Made by a program: the position numbers and the translations under genes
Part shown: piece by piece, positions 1-9,186 of the stretch
Position numbering within the stretch: the first letter of the stretch is position 1
How the letters are laid out: every line of letters begins with the position of its first letter
Assembly (NCBI GenBank): GCA_965263365.1
Contig: OZ253672.1
Coordinates: 992,001 to 1,056,000, forward strand
Origin: CANMUM01 sp965263365
Lineage (GTDB): Bacteria; Pseudomonadota; Alphaproteobacteria; Rhodobacterales; Rhodobacteraceae
DNA: 64,000 nucleotides
Direction: 5' to 3'
Notes under the pieces: model-generated
Told to the model about the DNA's origin: nothing
What the model saw: only the letters and a program-made list of their open reading frames with translations
The model's database searches: none

Positions 1-1715
1 TCCGCTTCGCAAATGGGGCGATCAAGAAGTGAGATACAATCATGGCGTTCAAGATAAGTCGTGTCTGGGAAAACAAGGTCGGAATAGGCAACCATCTCCG
101 AAGAATATGCATCGGAATAAATAATATGCGGAATGACATATTCTCCATTCTCGTCTTTATCGGTGAGCATTTTCATGGTCTCACTGGTATTCATACTGGA
201 ATTCCAAGACATATTGGCCATATATAAAAAGAGCGTGTCGATTTTATAAGGATCACCCGCATATGCGTTTGAGATGACCATATGCATCAAGCCGTGTGAG
301 GACATTGGGTTTTCCCATGTGAAGGCTTTGTCAATACGCTTGGCCTTGCCTTCATCATCAACCAAGAGATCATCTGGGCCGTGAACAAAGCCAAGATGCG
401 GACCGTCAAGTGGTTGATTTGGCGCACATTGAGAATGTGGCTTGGGATGAGATTCGGCGGATTTGGGGTAGGGTGGCTTAAAGCGAAATCCTCCCGGCAC
501 TTCAACAGAGCCAAGAATGATTTGCAAAATATGAAGTGCGCGGCAAGTTTGGAAGCCATTCGAGTGTGCGGAGATACCACGCATTGCATGGAAACTCACT
601 GGACGCCCAATCATCTTATCGTGCTTTTCGCCCTTCCAATCCGTCCATGAAATATTAAGCTCGATCTCTTCATCAAAAGCCGTTTTTGCGAGTTCACGGG
701 CGAGGGCGCGGATGCGATTGGCTGGAATACCGCAACGCTCTTCAACCGCTTCGGGCGCATAAGCGCTATCCATATACGCATCTGCCATATGGGCCAAAAC
801 GGTTTTCGCGCCTTCATATGTCGCCGAGAGATCAGCGGAGCTGCCTTTTTTATCATAGGCAACAAGCTCGCCAGTTTTGCGATCCATGATAAGGGGCTTA
901 CCATCTTTATCGCGAAGGAAAAGTCCGTCATCATCAAGAAAAAACCCCGCGTTCGTATAGCGCGCAAGGTAGTTGAGATCAATCGCACCCATTTTGAAAA
1001 GTTCGTGGACGAGTGCAAGAATAAAGAGACCGTCAGTTCCGGGTGTGATGCCGACCCATTCGTCAGCGACGGCGTTATAACCTGAACGAATTGGGTTCAC
1101 GCCAATGACCTTTGCGCCGCGCTCTTTTAATTTGCCAAGTCCGATTTTAATCGGATTACTATCGTGATCCTCAGCAACACCAAAAATCATAAAGAGCTTC
1201 GTACGGTCCCAGTCTGGCTGACCAAATTCCCAGAATGCGCCGCCAATTGTGTAAATTCCAGCGGCAGCCATATTCACTGAACAAAATCCGCCATGTGCGG
1301 CATAGTTTGGCGTGCCAAAACTTTGAGCCCAAAGTGACGTAAAACTTTGCGATTGGTCGCGACCCGTAAAGAATGCGAGCTTTTCAGGCGCTTCCGCGCG
1401 AATGGGTTTGAGCCAACTTTCAGCAATCTCGTAGGCCTTATCCCAACTGATTTCCTCGAACTCACCTTTGCCGCGTTCTCCCACCCGTTTGAGCGGCTTC
1501 CGTAAACGCGCAGGCGAATAGTGCTGCATTATACCTGCAGATCCTTTCGCACAGAGCACACCCCGGTTAACTGGATGATCGCGGTTGCCCTCGATGTATT
1601 TGACTTTGCCTTTTTCCAAATGAACATTGATACCGCAACGGCAAGCGCACATGTAACAAGTGGTGTGGCGAATTTCATCAGAAACTACGGGAGAGGGGCG
1701 GCTATCAATTTTCAT
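1..1715 (-). CDS. SoeA-like molybdopterin oxidoreductase, 3' end outside window
   Basis: The minus strand is open from an ATG at 1715 to the left edge (571 codons seen), so the C-terminus is missing. The N-terminus has the 4Fe-4S pattern CYMCACRCG with a fourth Cys in VLCAKGSAG, followed by GRDQSQS and HGGFCSVNMAA blocks typical of DMSO-reductase-family catalytic subunits. Overall it resembles my recollection of SoeA, the cytoplasmic subunit of sulfite:quinone dehydrogenase SoeABC, which binds bis-MGD and oxidises sulfite. No twin-arginine leader is seen, consistent with a cytoplasmic enzyme. The start overlaps the stop of a 23-codon upstream ORF (ATGA), suggesting translational coupling. Family level is secure; the sulfite substrate is inferred and would be supported by FeS and membrane-anchor subunits beyond the edge. 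Confidence 0.8.
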   Translation of the reverse strand, partial: MKIDSRPSPVVSDEIRHTTCYMCACRCGINVHLEKGKVKYIEGNRDHPVNRGVLCAKGSAGIMQHYSPARLRKPLKRVGERGKGEFEEISWDKAYEIAESWLKPIRAEAPEKLAFFTGRDQSQSFTSLWAQSFGTPNYAAHGGFCSVNMAAAGIYTIGGAFWEFGQPDWDRTKLFMIFGVAEDHDSNPIKIGLGKLKERGAKVIGVNPIRSGYNAVADEWVGITPGTDGLFILALVHELFKMGAIDLNYLARYTNAGFFLDDDGLFLRDKDGKPLIMDRKTGELVAYDKKGSSADLSATYEGAKTVLAHMADAYMDSAYAPEAVEERCGIPANRIRALARELAKTAFDEEIELNISWTDWKGEKHDKMIGRPVSFHAMRGISAHSNGFQTCRALHILQIILGSVEVPGGFRFKPPYPKSAESHPKPHSQCAPNQPLDGPHLGFVHGPDDLLVDDEGKAKRIDKAFTWENPMSSHGLMHMVISNAYAGDPYKIDTLFLYMANMSWNSSMNTSETMKMLTDKDENGEYVIPHIIYSDAYSSEMVAYSDLVFPDTTYLERHDCISLLDRPICEA

Positions 1716-1783
1716 ATTACATCAATTCCATTGTCGCAAATAATGGCACTAATTGAAATTCGTTGAAAGCTATTATTGCGCAT
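1712..1783 (-). CDS. 23-aa leader ORF coupled to the molybdoenzyme gene
   Basis: A short ORF begins with ATG at 1783 after a strong Shine-Dalgarno (GAGAGGAG, 6-8 nt upstream) and ends in TGA at 1714-1712, overlapping the ATG of the oxidoreductase gene (ATGA). The peptide starts MRNNSFQRIS and contains one Cys. The downstream ATG has only a weak GGA, so ribosomes probably arrive by termination-reinitiation. I do not recognise the peptide. It could be a regulatory leader or just an upstream start used for coupling. Confidence 0.45.
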   Translation of the reverse strand: MRNNSFQRISISAIICDNGIDVI

Positions 1784-1821
1784 TGTAACTCCTCTCATAA
1801 AATCAATTTTTTAAAATGTTG

Positions 1822-1875
1822 GTTGGCGCCAACATCTTTCAAAATTTATAACAAATGAGATTAAGAGTCTCATTT
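1822..1875. promoter_or_regulatory. Two inverted repeats upstream of the oxidoreductase
   Basis: GTTGGCGCCAAC at 1822-1833 is a perfect 12-bp palindrome. AAATGAGA (1853-1860) and TCTCATTT (1868-1875) form a second perfect inverted repeat with a 7-nt gap, and another TCTCATTT lies near 1899. Both sit 40-95 bp upstream of the leader ORF, where an operator would be expected. No cognate regulator gene is in the window, so function is inferred from position and symmetry. Confidence 0.35.
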
Positions 1876-2237
1876 TTAAATAACTACGCTATATTCCATC
1901 TCATTTCAAGAAAAATTATACTTTAGAAAAATGCGTTTTGTAAAAATAATAGCTATAAGGAATTTTAAGCAATTGGCGTGGTCAAGCTTGCGCGCGGTCC
2001 GCGTGTTGAACTCGAACATGACAGCTGAGGTCGCGTCTTTCGCCGCCGCGATCACCTAGGACGGCTTCCGCGTTTGAAGAAGGTGGGCTTGGAGCTAGTT
2101 TGAGACCAATTCTATTATGGTAAGTAGGTTATATTTGCACTACATGCACTATCTTACTGGTCGGGTCAGAGTGGGATCTGGCCCTGAGCAGGGCAGGAAG
2201 CCTAGATCTCAAACTGCTCCGCTGTTGTGACAATCAA

Positions 2238-3123
2238 GAAACCTGCACCATTCATGACTTGAGAACTGTGAACCCTAGTCCGAGTGGATCATGATGCGTT
2301 CCTTTGGCTTTCTGCGCCAGACGGCTGCGAGCAAAGCTTGCAGCGCTAAGTCGGTTGTCATTCGTGAGCTCATTGACCAACCGACAACGCGTCGTGAAAA
2401 CAAATCAACGGCGACGCACAAATATCCCCAACCTTCGTATGTTTTGATATAGGTAATATCCGTGACCCAAGCCTAATCAGGTTGCCCAGGTTCAAATTGG
2501 CGGTCGAGCGTGTTATCCGCCACAATGGCAGGCTTGCCGCCATATTTACCTGGGCGGCGTTTATAGCCAATCTGCGCTTTGATACCAGCTAATCAGGCAA
2601 GGCGTTCCGTGCGGTTAAGACACAGCATCTCGCCAGCTTCTCGAAGATCGGCATGAAGCTTTATATAGCCATAGACTTTGCTGCTCTCCTGCCATGCCAC
2701 TTTGAGTAAAGCGGATTGCCGCCGATCTTCGTAGGCGCGATGGCTTTACGGCTGCCTCAGCCAAGCATAGAAGCCACTGAAATGTACGCCCAACACGCGG
2801 CACATCGCACGCACCGAAAACTCGTCGCGATGTGCCTTGATAAAACCGTACTTCACTTGACTTCCTTTGCGAAGTACGTGGCGCGGCCTTTTTTAGAATG
2901 TCGCGCTCCTCAGTGACACGCGCAAGCTCTGCTTTCAATCTCCGAAGCTCTGCGTCCTTGTCTTTCTCCGCTTTTGGCCGCCTAAATTGCGCACGCCAAC
3001 CATAAAGCGATTTCGTTGTGATCCCGAGATGATCCGCAACCTCTTGAGCACTGTAGCCGCGATCAACAACCTGCGAAACTGAATCGCGTTTGAAATCATG
3101 TGAATATCTCTTTCCTTTGGCAT
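2238..3123 (-). pseudogene. IS3-family transposase OrfA/OrfB, decayed
   Basis: OrfA begins MPKER at 3123 but loses frame after codon 5. The downstream frame reads YSHDFKRDSVS, then an HTH ending SLYGWRAQFRRP, then a leucine-rich stretch ending ERDILKKA, as in IS3 OrfA. OrfB follows with a small duplication near 2840-2855 that shifts frame, then GEMLCLNRTERLA, WVTDITYI (first catalytic Asp), FSRRVVGWSMS and IMIHSD (second Asp). In-frame stops occur after RTERLA, after EPGQPD (TAG where CAG is usual) and after IMIHSD (TAG where CAG is usual). The terminal Glu region is absent. It cannot encode an active transposase. Confidence 0.8.
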
Positions 3124-3170
3124 TTGTGTATATGCCTTTACTTCCAATTTTACCAAGTAAAGTGTCTACA
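2238..3170 (-). mobile_element. Degenerate IS3-family insertion sequence remnant
   Basis: Both IS3-type reading frames are recognisable on the minus strand, with higher GC than the flanks. The element starts near TGTAGACACTTTAC (reverse complement of 3157-3170), consistent with an IS3-type TG terminus. At the other side homology to the DDE transposase stops near 2238, before the final Glu region, so the element is truncated. DNA from 1985 to 2237 is also GC-rich and may be foreign, but I cannot assign it. No matching terminal inverted repeat or target duplication was found. Confidence 0.8.
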
Positions 3171-3320
3171 ATTCTAGGGGCATCTCACACAGCAGGAATT
3201 TCTATCGCCGCAAACGGTGTACGGGGGACTACGGATCAGGCCGAGAGAGCTTTACAAATGCTTTATGAGGTATGCTCAGATCCTAATCTATATTTAAGTT
3301 CGCACCTCAAGGATCTGTAA
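3171..3320 (+). pseudogene. Gene 3' stub next to the IS end, family unknown
   Basis: Directly after the IS terminus an open frame reads ILGASHTAGISIAANG and continues to SSHLKDL before TAA at 3318-3320. Composition looks coding, and it lacks a start because the upstream side is IS DNA. It is probably the C-terminal remnant of a gene that the IS insertion or an associated deletion removed. I do not recognise the family. It could also be a chance ORF. Confidence 0.35.
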
Positions 3321-3443
3321 TGAAATCACGTTATGAGCACGAGTTGCCCGTCACATTATTTATTTTTATTTATTTTTTGGTGCGATTCGGGTTGCCTGAT
3401 GGCGCGAAACGACGGCAATAAGAATAGAAAATAGGAGTATACA

Positions 3444-4040
3444 ATGATCGAAACTGCAATGGCCCTCATTATCTTTCTTTTCCCTCTGGCCTATAGTCCT
3501 GGGCCAGGAAACATGTTTTTTGCAGCAAATGGAGCGCGCTTTGGTTTCGCCGCGACTATACCATCAAACATCGGCTATCACATTGCGACCTGGCTTGTGA
3601 CAGTTGTGATTGGGTTCGGGATAATCACAGTTCTGAACGATTATCCGAATGTGTTTTTCGCACTAAAAGTATCTGGTGCCGCGTATGTTTTCTGGCTTGC
3701 CTGGAAACTTATCCGTGCAGGTAGATATGATGGTCAGGAGGAGGCAAAGCCAGCGACTTTCTGGGATGGCGTTATCTTGTTGATCCTCAACCCGAAAGCA
3801 TATATAATCATAGCATTGATGTTCAGCCAGTTTCTCTCAGCGGACGGGGGTCTGCAAATTGCGGCTGTTCTGACTATCTCGTCCATATTCACGCTCAACA
3901 ATTTGGTTGCGTTCTCAATTTGGGCCGCTGTAGGAGATAAGATTGCTGATCAATTTCGTACTAATGAGGGTGCAAGGCGGCTCAACGTATTGTTTGGAAT
4001 CACCCTGACCGCTGTTGCTGTTTGGATGTTGTTCTCTTAG
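3444..4040 (+). CDS. LysE/RhtB family amino-acid exporter
   Basis: A 198-aa hydrophobic protein with about six membrane segments begins at ATG 3444 after AGGAG. The N-terminus PLAYSPGPGNMFFAANGARFG is the conserved LysE/RhtB entry motif (a Pro/Gly-rich GPGN block after the first helix), and LNPKAYIIIALMF is the second family signature. These inner-membrane proteins export amino acids such as lysine, homoserine or threonine; the substrate cannot be read here. Length is typical. It stands alone, preceded by the IS remnant and followed by a hairpin overlapping its stop codon. Confidence 0.9.
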   Translation: MIETAMALIIFLFPLAYSPGPGNMFFAANGARFGFAATIPSNIGYHIATWLVTVVIGFGIITVLNDYPNVFFALKVSGAAYVFWLAWKLIRAGRYDGQEEAKPATFWDGVILLILNPKAYIIIALMFSQFLSADGGLQIAAVLTISSIFTLNNLVAFSIWAAVGDKIADQFRTNEGARRLNVLFGITLTAVAVWMLFS

Positions 4041-4051
4041 GGGAACAATTT
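4029..4051 (+). terminator. Hairpin overlapping the LysE stop codon
   Basis: TTGTTCTC (4029-4036) can pair with GGGAACAA (4041-4048), with one G-T pair and a 4-nt loop, followed by TTT. The stem includes the end of the lysE-type gene. The T-run is short, so termination is plausible but weak. Confidence 0.4.
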
Positions 4052-4950
4052 CTAAGACAGTCAACGCAACGGGATTGGGTGCTTTTTTACTTCCAGGAGT
4101 CGATTATCTGCAGGCATTTTTGGAGGGTCTTCGCTTAAATCCTTGCTAAGGAAGCCTATTAATTGTTCTCCGCTAACGAGAGCAATGCATGTTTGTGGAG
4201 GCTGGGGTGCTCTCCAATTCTCAGCAATATATCGAGACGACAAGCACAGCTAGTCCATCTCGCTATTCATCATAATTAACATAATATAAATTATAAGAAA
4301 ATTATAATATTTTGGAGATCAAGCTGTAAACATCCCTAATTATTGAGACTCTATTTATGAAACTCAAGGTCGTAAGTAAAACAATCTCATATGTCATTGA
4401 ATTGTAATGTTTTATAAGGATTCAATTCGTGTTAAACGTGTGATTTTCATTAGTACATTAGAGCGATCACGAAATTGAGTGATCTGCTGTTTTATCGTAT
4501 TAAATGAATTTAAGACTAAGGCTTGCTTGCTAGTTTCGTCAAGCAGCTGATGTCTAAGCTCCTTTGCAAACAAACATGCGCATTTGCAAATTGGTAAGAC
4601 GATATGTTAAGCGTTCTCATGAAAGTCCATAGTGAAACGATTTTGATTTGCGCGGTCTCTTTTTTAGAAAATTCATGCGCGTGATTAAGTGATCATTCAA
4701 AAAAACTCAATCAAACAGTTAGTGTTTTGCTTCTCATTATGTAAAGACGCTTACAGCTCCTAGGATTAAAGCCCTGCTCGACGAATTCTTCATTAATTAT
4801 CTAAGCTAACGCCCTCATCTACCACGTTTTTATTAATTTTTAGCCATTGCAAAATCTTGGTATTCAGCTGCCAAATCTTTAGCTTAAATTTACAAGTTGT
4901 TTACTAAAATTTAGTATTAATCTTCCGTAATAACAAAATTGGAGGAACTT
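4052..4950. other. 900-bp AT-rich intergenic region
   Basis: No convincing gene is seen. A 60-codon minus-strand frame at 4061-4243 (ending KKHPIPLR) has protein-like composition and may be a gene remnant, but it has no clear ribosome site or family. From about 4260 the DNA is very AT-rich with many stops in all frames. The last 100 bp presumably hold the promoter of the solute-binding protein gene. Confidence 0.5.
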
Positions 4951-5898
4951 ATGAGAAAGTTTATACTTGCCTGCATTTGCGGCTTTTTTTTAGGCGCTAA
5001 TGCTTATGCAGATGAGGTTAAATTACATTACGGATTGACAATGAACATGCCCGAATCTGGTGTTACAGATGATGGGGAGTACATTGGCTTTGAATTGGAT
5101 ATGATAAATGCACTTATGCAAGGGTATTCGACCGACTTCGAAATTACATTTAGGGAATCCGTGGCTTGGAAGCGAATGCTTGAAGAAATGGAAAAAGGTG
5201 AAATGGATTTTATGTCAACGGTTTCTTATCGAGAAGACCGTCTCTCTTTTATGGACTATATCGGCGTATTCAACACAGAGGCTACATATCTCATCGTTCG
5301 GGAAAGCGTTAATATAGGTGCTCTCGACACGTTGGACGATATTTTATTACCTGACGGCAAACAAATTGTGCACTCTAAATCCGTTCAACTAAATCCTGAA
5401 TTTGATCAAAGAATTGTAAATGATGAGGAATATGCGCAAAGATTCGATTTTGAAAATCATACGCGCGCGCAAACAGCTGCAAAAATCGATTTTGAACGAA
5501 TTGAGACAGATGACGAGTATAGAGAAACGGTCGAAAGTAAATATGGTCCAGGCGTATTTGATGCTGCACAACTCGCCGTGGTTGCCGATGCAGAACTGAT
5601 CTCTCTCGGGCGCATTGGTGGTATATTTGCCACAAACCCCTACGCTCAAGCATATATTGACACCCAAGCGAGACGCCTACAATATGAAGATCTTGGTGAA
5701 CCACTGAAAGCAATTCGTGTCGACGCTTTTGGCGTTCCTGTGACTTACTTAGCCGCTTCATTGCATACCCCAGAGAGTGTTCGTGATCACATCAAGGCAC
5801 GCTACAAAGAAATGCGTGAAAACGGTGAATTCGATACGATATGGAAAACTTGGTTTGGCGAACTAAGCACCCCGCCCTATGTAGAGCCAGGAGTATAA
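4951..5898 (+). CDS. Periplasmic solute-binding protein (SBP_bac_3-like)
   Basis: The start is the ATG at 4951, preceded by GGAGGA 5 nt away; a TTG at 4939 lies in the ribosome site itself and is unlikely. The 315-aa product begins MRKFILACICGFFLGANAYA, a Sec signal peptide ending AYA. The mature part has the two-lobe family-3 layout: LHYGLTMNMP strand, GFELDMINALM, a middle block MDFMSTVSYREDRLSFMDYI (the sort that contacts ligand) and a C-terminal GEFDTIWKTWFGE helix. No ABC permease or ATPase is nearby. A hybrid histidine kinase follows 16 bp downstream, so a sensory rather than transport role is likely. The ligand is unknown. Confidence 0.8.
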   Translation: MRKFILACICGFFLGANAYADEVKLHYGLTMNMPESGVTDDGEYIGFELDMINALMQGYSTDFEITFRESVAWKRMLEEMEKGEMDFMSTVSYREDRLSFMDYIGVFNTEATYLIVRESVNIGALDTLDDILLPDGKQIVHSKSVQLNPEFDQRIVNDEEYAQRFDFENHTRAQTAAKIDFERIETDDEYRETVESKYGPGVFDAAQLAVVADAELISLGRIGGIFATNPYAQAYIDTQARRLQYEDLGEPLKAIRVDAFGVPVTYLAASLHTPESVRDHIKARYKEMRENGEFDTIWKTWFGELSTPPYVEPGV

Positions 5899-5914
5899 AA
5901 TTAAAAACGAAAAC

Positions 5915-8260
5915 GTGGTCATACCCGTTAGCACATTTTTTGCGCGCCTCCTTCCATCGCGACTGAAGGAGGCGTACTTACGTATTCAAAATCGCAATTC
6001 AGGTTCTCCAAAGCAATTACCAAAACTTAGCGACTATCTTGTTGTCTTTTATTATATTCTTGCCGCGGAACTGATTGCCTTATTGATTCTTGAAGCTTTT
6101 ATGATCAAGGTCGACCTCGACAACCTCAATTCAAATGTCGTTAGACCGATAGTTGGCGCCACCTATAATTCAGCAAAATTTAGCGTTGAAAACCTAAATA
6201 GCAATCTCTCAGACGAAGTCGCTAAAGGGCTGATTAAAACGGGTTTTTTTGAAAGCGTAGCGATTATGGACGACTTTGCACGCTTTCAAAGCCTTGAAAC
6301 TACTAAACTCGAAGAATCTTATTTCGCAGAATTGGTGGCCTATTTACTAAGGGAGGAATCACGTTTTGTAATTGAAGAACCTCTTCCAGTGAGCTCCGGT
6401 AAATATGGTTCGCTGGTTCTCGGTGTGAATTTAATTCCCTATATTAAAGGTACAGTCTTAGCCTCGTTTCAACGCACAATCGCCTTGATCGTTATTTCTG
6501 CAATTATCTCGGGCGCGTATGCAATTTATGCAAAACGCAAGATTCACTTAGGCTTAGGAAAATTAGTCGACTGGAGACGGCAGCGAAAACTCAATACCTC
6601 AGACTACTCCAAGCTCCATTTTGATGAATTTGAAAAAATCGCACGCTTATCTGACCGTGAAGACCGTGAATTAAAGAATTCGGTTTTATTGATATCAGAA
6701 ATCGAAATGCAGCAAGCCTATTTGAACCGCTTTATGGAACAAGCTTTTGATGAAGCCGGTCTAATTTCAGGTCTATTCTTAGGTAAAGATGACTGCCTAT
6801 ACTTGAGTTCATCCTCTCTTGAATTTAACTGGCCAAATATTGTAAGCGCGCATTGCCCAAAATCTAGCAAAGAATTCGAAAAAATATGCACCAATCAAGA
6901 TGAAGTTTTTCTTGAAACACTGGAATTTTCGCATAACGACAAAAATCGAAAAATTAAAAAATATCACCTCTATTCAGAGGGTCGAACTTGGGTTGTTGAC
7001 TGGGTTGAAATGGATAACGATCTACGTTTCTTTATCGCAAATGAAGTCACAACAACCACTGCCAAACTTAACACGCAAGCTCACGCTGAAAAAATGCAAG
7101 CGCTGGGTCGTATATCGAGTGGTGTTGCACACGAATTTAACAACATGCTTGCGATCGCGGTTTTGGAAATTGAAATGGTCCTGAATTCATTCAAAGTTGG
7201 ATCAGATATCAAGCGTCATTTAAATTCTGCCATTCGAGCTGCCGATCGCGCCTCGATGGTTGTTAAATCTTTGAAAAAAATGTCGAAGCTTCAAGAAAAT
7301 AATGCCAAAGTCATCCGCTTAACGGACTGGGCAAAAGGTGTGCAGCCTATGCTTGATGTGATTTCCGGACCAGGTATTCAAATTGAAATAAACGAGATTA
7401 CGGATGTTTCGATTCAAGTTGACGAAGGGCTGATGGATACTGCGTTTGTAAACTTAGTCAAAAATGCAAGCGAAGCCATTCAAGGCAACGGGGTCATTCA
7501 AGTCGCGACACATCTTGCAAACGCAAGTGAACTCGCAACATATTCTGATCTTCGAGATCAAGAAGTGGTTGCAATAACCGTTTCTGACAACGGAAAGGGA
7601 ATGACAAAGGAAGTCATGCAAAAAATCTTCGAACCTTTTTATAGTACGAATAGTGCGCACGAAGGCACAGGACTTGGCTTATCAGAAGTCTATACCTTTG
7701 TTCGAAATTTCGGCGGAGAAATTTTGTGCAATTCAAGGCTAAACGAAGGAACCACGTTTACGATTTACTTCCCGATTTGTGAGATGGAACAGCCTCAATC
7801 AACCAAAGAACCTGAACTTGTAACCCATTCTTTAAGCTCAAAGCGCAATATATTTATACTCGAAGACGAAGAAAATTTGCTTAAATCATATAAAATGATT
7901 TTAGGACGGACGGGTGCAAAAATATATTCGGCGAGGTCAATTGAATCTGCACTGGAAGCGGTTGGCTCTATTCCAAACATTGACGTCGCAATCATTGACG
8001 GCACATTGCCAGATGGAAACGGCTTCACTTTGATAGAACCTATTATTTCGCACCATCCCGATGCTCAAATTATTTTTTGCTCTGGTCTGGTCACCTCGCA
8101 ACATCGACAGCATAATTCGGTAGCTGCATTTCTGGAAAAACCCGTCAGTCTTAAAATTCTGACTTCAACGGTCGACGAAGTCCTCGCGCGCAAGTCCGAA
8201 AACTTCATCAATTGCGAAAAACAAACAATGCCCGCTGAGGTAATTTCAGAAAATATTTAA
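5915..8260 (+). CDS. Hybrid sensor histidine kinase with C-terminal receiver
   Basis: The 781-aa protein begins at GTG 5915 with a poor ribosome site. It has a cytoplasmic N-tail, a membrane helix near residues 40-62, a periplasmic segment of about 125 residues, a second helix near 187-207 and a long cytoplasmic linker. The HisKA block GVAHEFNN carries the phospho-acceptor His406. The ATPase domain shows an N box (NLVKNASEA), SDNGKGM and GTGLGLSEVY. A receiver domain follows, with EDEE near its start, acceptor Asp695 in IIDGTLPDG and LEKPV at its end. There is no DNA-binding output or Hpt domain, so phosphoryl groups must pass to partners elsewhere or the receiver acts as a brake. It is probably co-transcribed with the solute-binding protein. 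Confidence 0.9.
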   Translation: MVIPVSTFFARLLPSRLKEAYLRIQNRNSGSPKQLPKLSDYLVVFYYILAAELIALLILEAFMIKVDLDNLNSNVVRPIVGATYNSAKFSVENLNSNLSDEVAKGLIKTGFFESVAIMDDFARFQSLETTKLEESYFAELVAYLLREESRFVIEEPLPVSSGKYGSLVLGVNLIPYIKGTVLASFQRTIALIVISAIISGAYAIYAKRKIHLGLGKLVDWRRQRKLNTSDYSKLHFDEFEKIARLSDREDRELKNSVLLISEIEMQQAYLNRFMEQAFDEAGLISGLFLGKDDCLYLSSSSLEFNWPNIVSAHCPKSSKEFEKICTNQDEVFLETLEFSHNDKNRKIKKYHLYSEGRTWVVDWVEMDNDLRFFIANEVTTTTAKLNTQAHAEKMQALGRISSGVAHEFNNMLAIAVLEIEMVLNSFKVGSDIKRHLNSAIRAADRASMVVKSLKKMSKLQENNAKVIRLTDWAKGVQPMLDVISGPGIQIEINEITDVSIQVDEGLMDTAFVNLVKNASEAIQGNGVIQVATHLANASELATYSDLRDQEVVAITVSDNGKGMTKEVMQKIFEPFYSTNSAHEGTGLGLSEVYTFVRNFGGEILCNSRLNEGTTFTIYFPICEMEQPQSTKEPELVTHSLSSKRNIFILEDEENLLKSYKMILGRTGAKIYSARSIESALEAVGSIPNIDVAIIDGTLPDGNGFTLIEPIISHHPDAQIIFCSGLVTSQHRQHNSVAAFLEKPVSLKILTSTVDEVLARKSENFINCEKQTMPAEVISENI

Positions 8261-9186
8261 TTTTGTTGGCAGTGGTCTTTTTTCTAAACTAGATAATCTC
8301 TTTCAAAAGGAATTTTGCGAGTTGCAAATCTCAACCCTTGCTCACATTCATTTTATAAACCAGTTTTTTCATCCGCCCACATTACTTTTTAAAGCCCAAT
8401 TAAGCCCCCTCTTCAATCAAAATTCTTGAAAAGATTTCATGCATTTTTCTTTTAACAACATTCCATCGACGATTGTCCTTTGACAGTTTTGTTTTTCCCT
8501 GCCACACATTTTTGTTAAATCCGATATTTCATTTCTTGCACTTTAGTTCTCTGGGATCAATCCAATGCGCCTTTTCCTAAAGAATTAGATACCAATTTAT
8601 TAGAGGGTATACAAAAACTGGAAACTACCATTAGTGACACACCCGTGCCCCCGTTTTCTTCACGTATACACAATTCTCAATATTCTCGAATTCACGAAAA
8701 GTGTTAATAGAATGGCCATTGATACCCCCTTAAATTTTAAAGCTCCACCTCAATTGCGTTAACCCGTGCCCCCCTTTTTTTGCACAAAACGTAAGAAAAA
8801 AGGTGTCCTCTTTTATTAAAGTGAGCGCTCATAGCATTAACTCGCACGCCGCTTTCTTAATACGAAACGTAGCGAAAAACTTTATTGATACCCTGAATTT
8901 TGTTGCTCGTTAGGAATGCTATTTCGGAATTAACTTCAGATGTGCCTCGCGACGACAACTTGAAAAAGCCGCCCAGATGTCAATAAAATCTCGAACCTTT
9001 GACTTACCTCAGAAAATCCCACATAGATCCAAGTCGCGAGCTTAATAATTTCGGTGTTAGTTTTGAAATACTTGAAAGAGTTTTTGCTGATCATCCAACA
9101 AATCTATTAATATGTTTCAAAATCGTCAATCTCGCGTGACAGAACCCCATTACTCAAATCGAACTTAGTTCGACTGATTTACATTC
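8261..9186. other. Gene-free 0.9-kb region with diverged repeats
   Basis: No supported gene lies here. Three imperfect direct repeats start near 8640, 8759 and 8838, sharing a core like (T/A)A(A/C)CCGTGCCCCC followed by a pyrimidine tract and, in two copies, a GAAAACGTA-type end. They are too diverged and irregularly spaced for a CRISPR array. A short plus-strand frame around 8940-9044 looks like a gene scrap but cannot be assigned. Confidence 0.45.

Noticed and set aside
4061..4243. 60-aa minus-strand ORF after the LysE gene
   Set aside because: No ribosome site, no known family, and it overlaps the probable terminator region; left as a possible remnant only.
5375..5761. Minus-strand 128-aa ORF inside the solute-binding protein gene
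   Set aside because: Shadow of the plus-strand gene, with no ribosome site or family resemblance.
8638..8885. Possible CRISPR-like array
   Set aside because: Only three diverged units with unequal spacing, no constant repeat length and no cas genes nearby.
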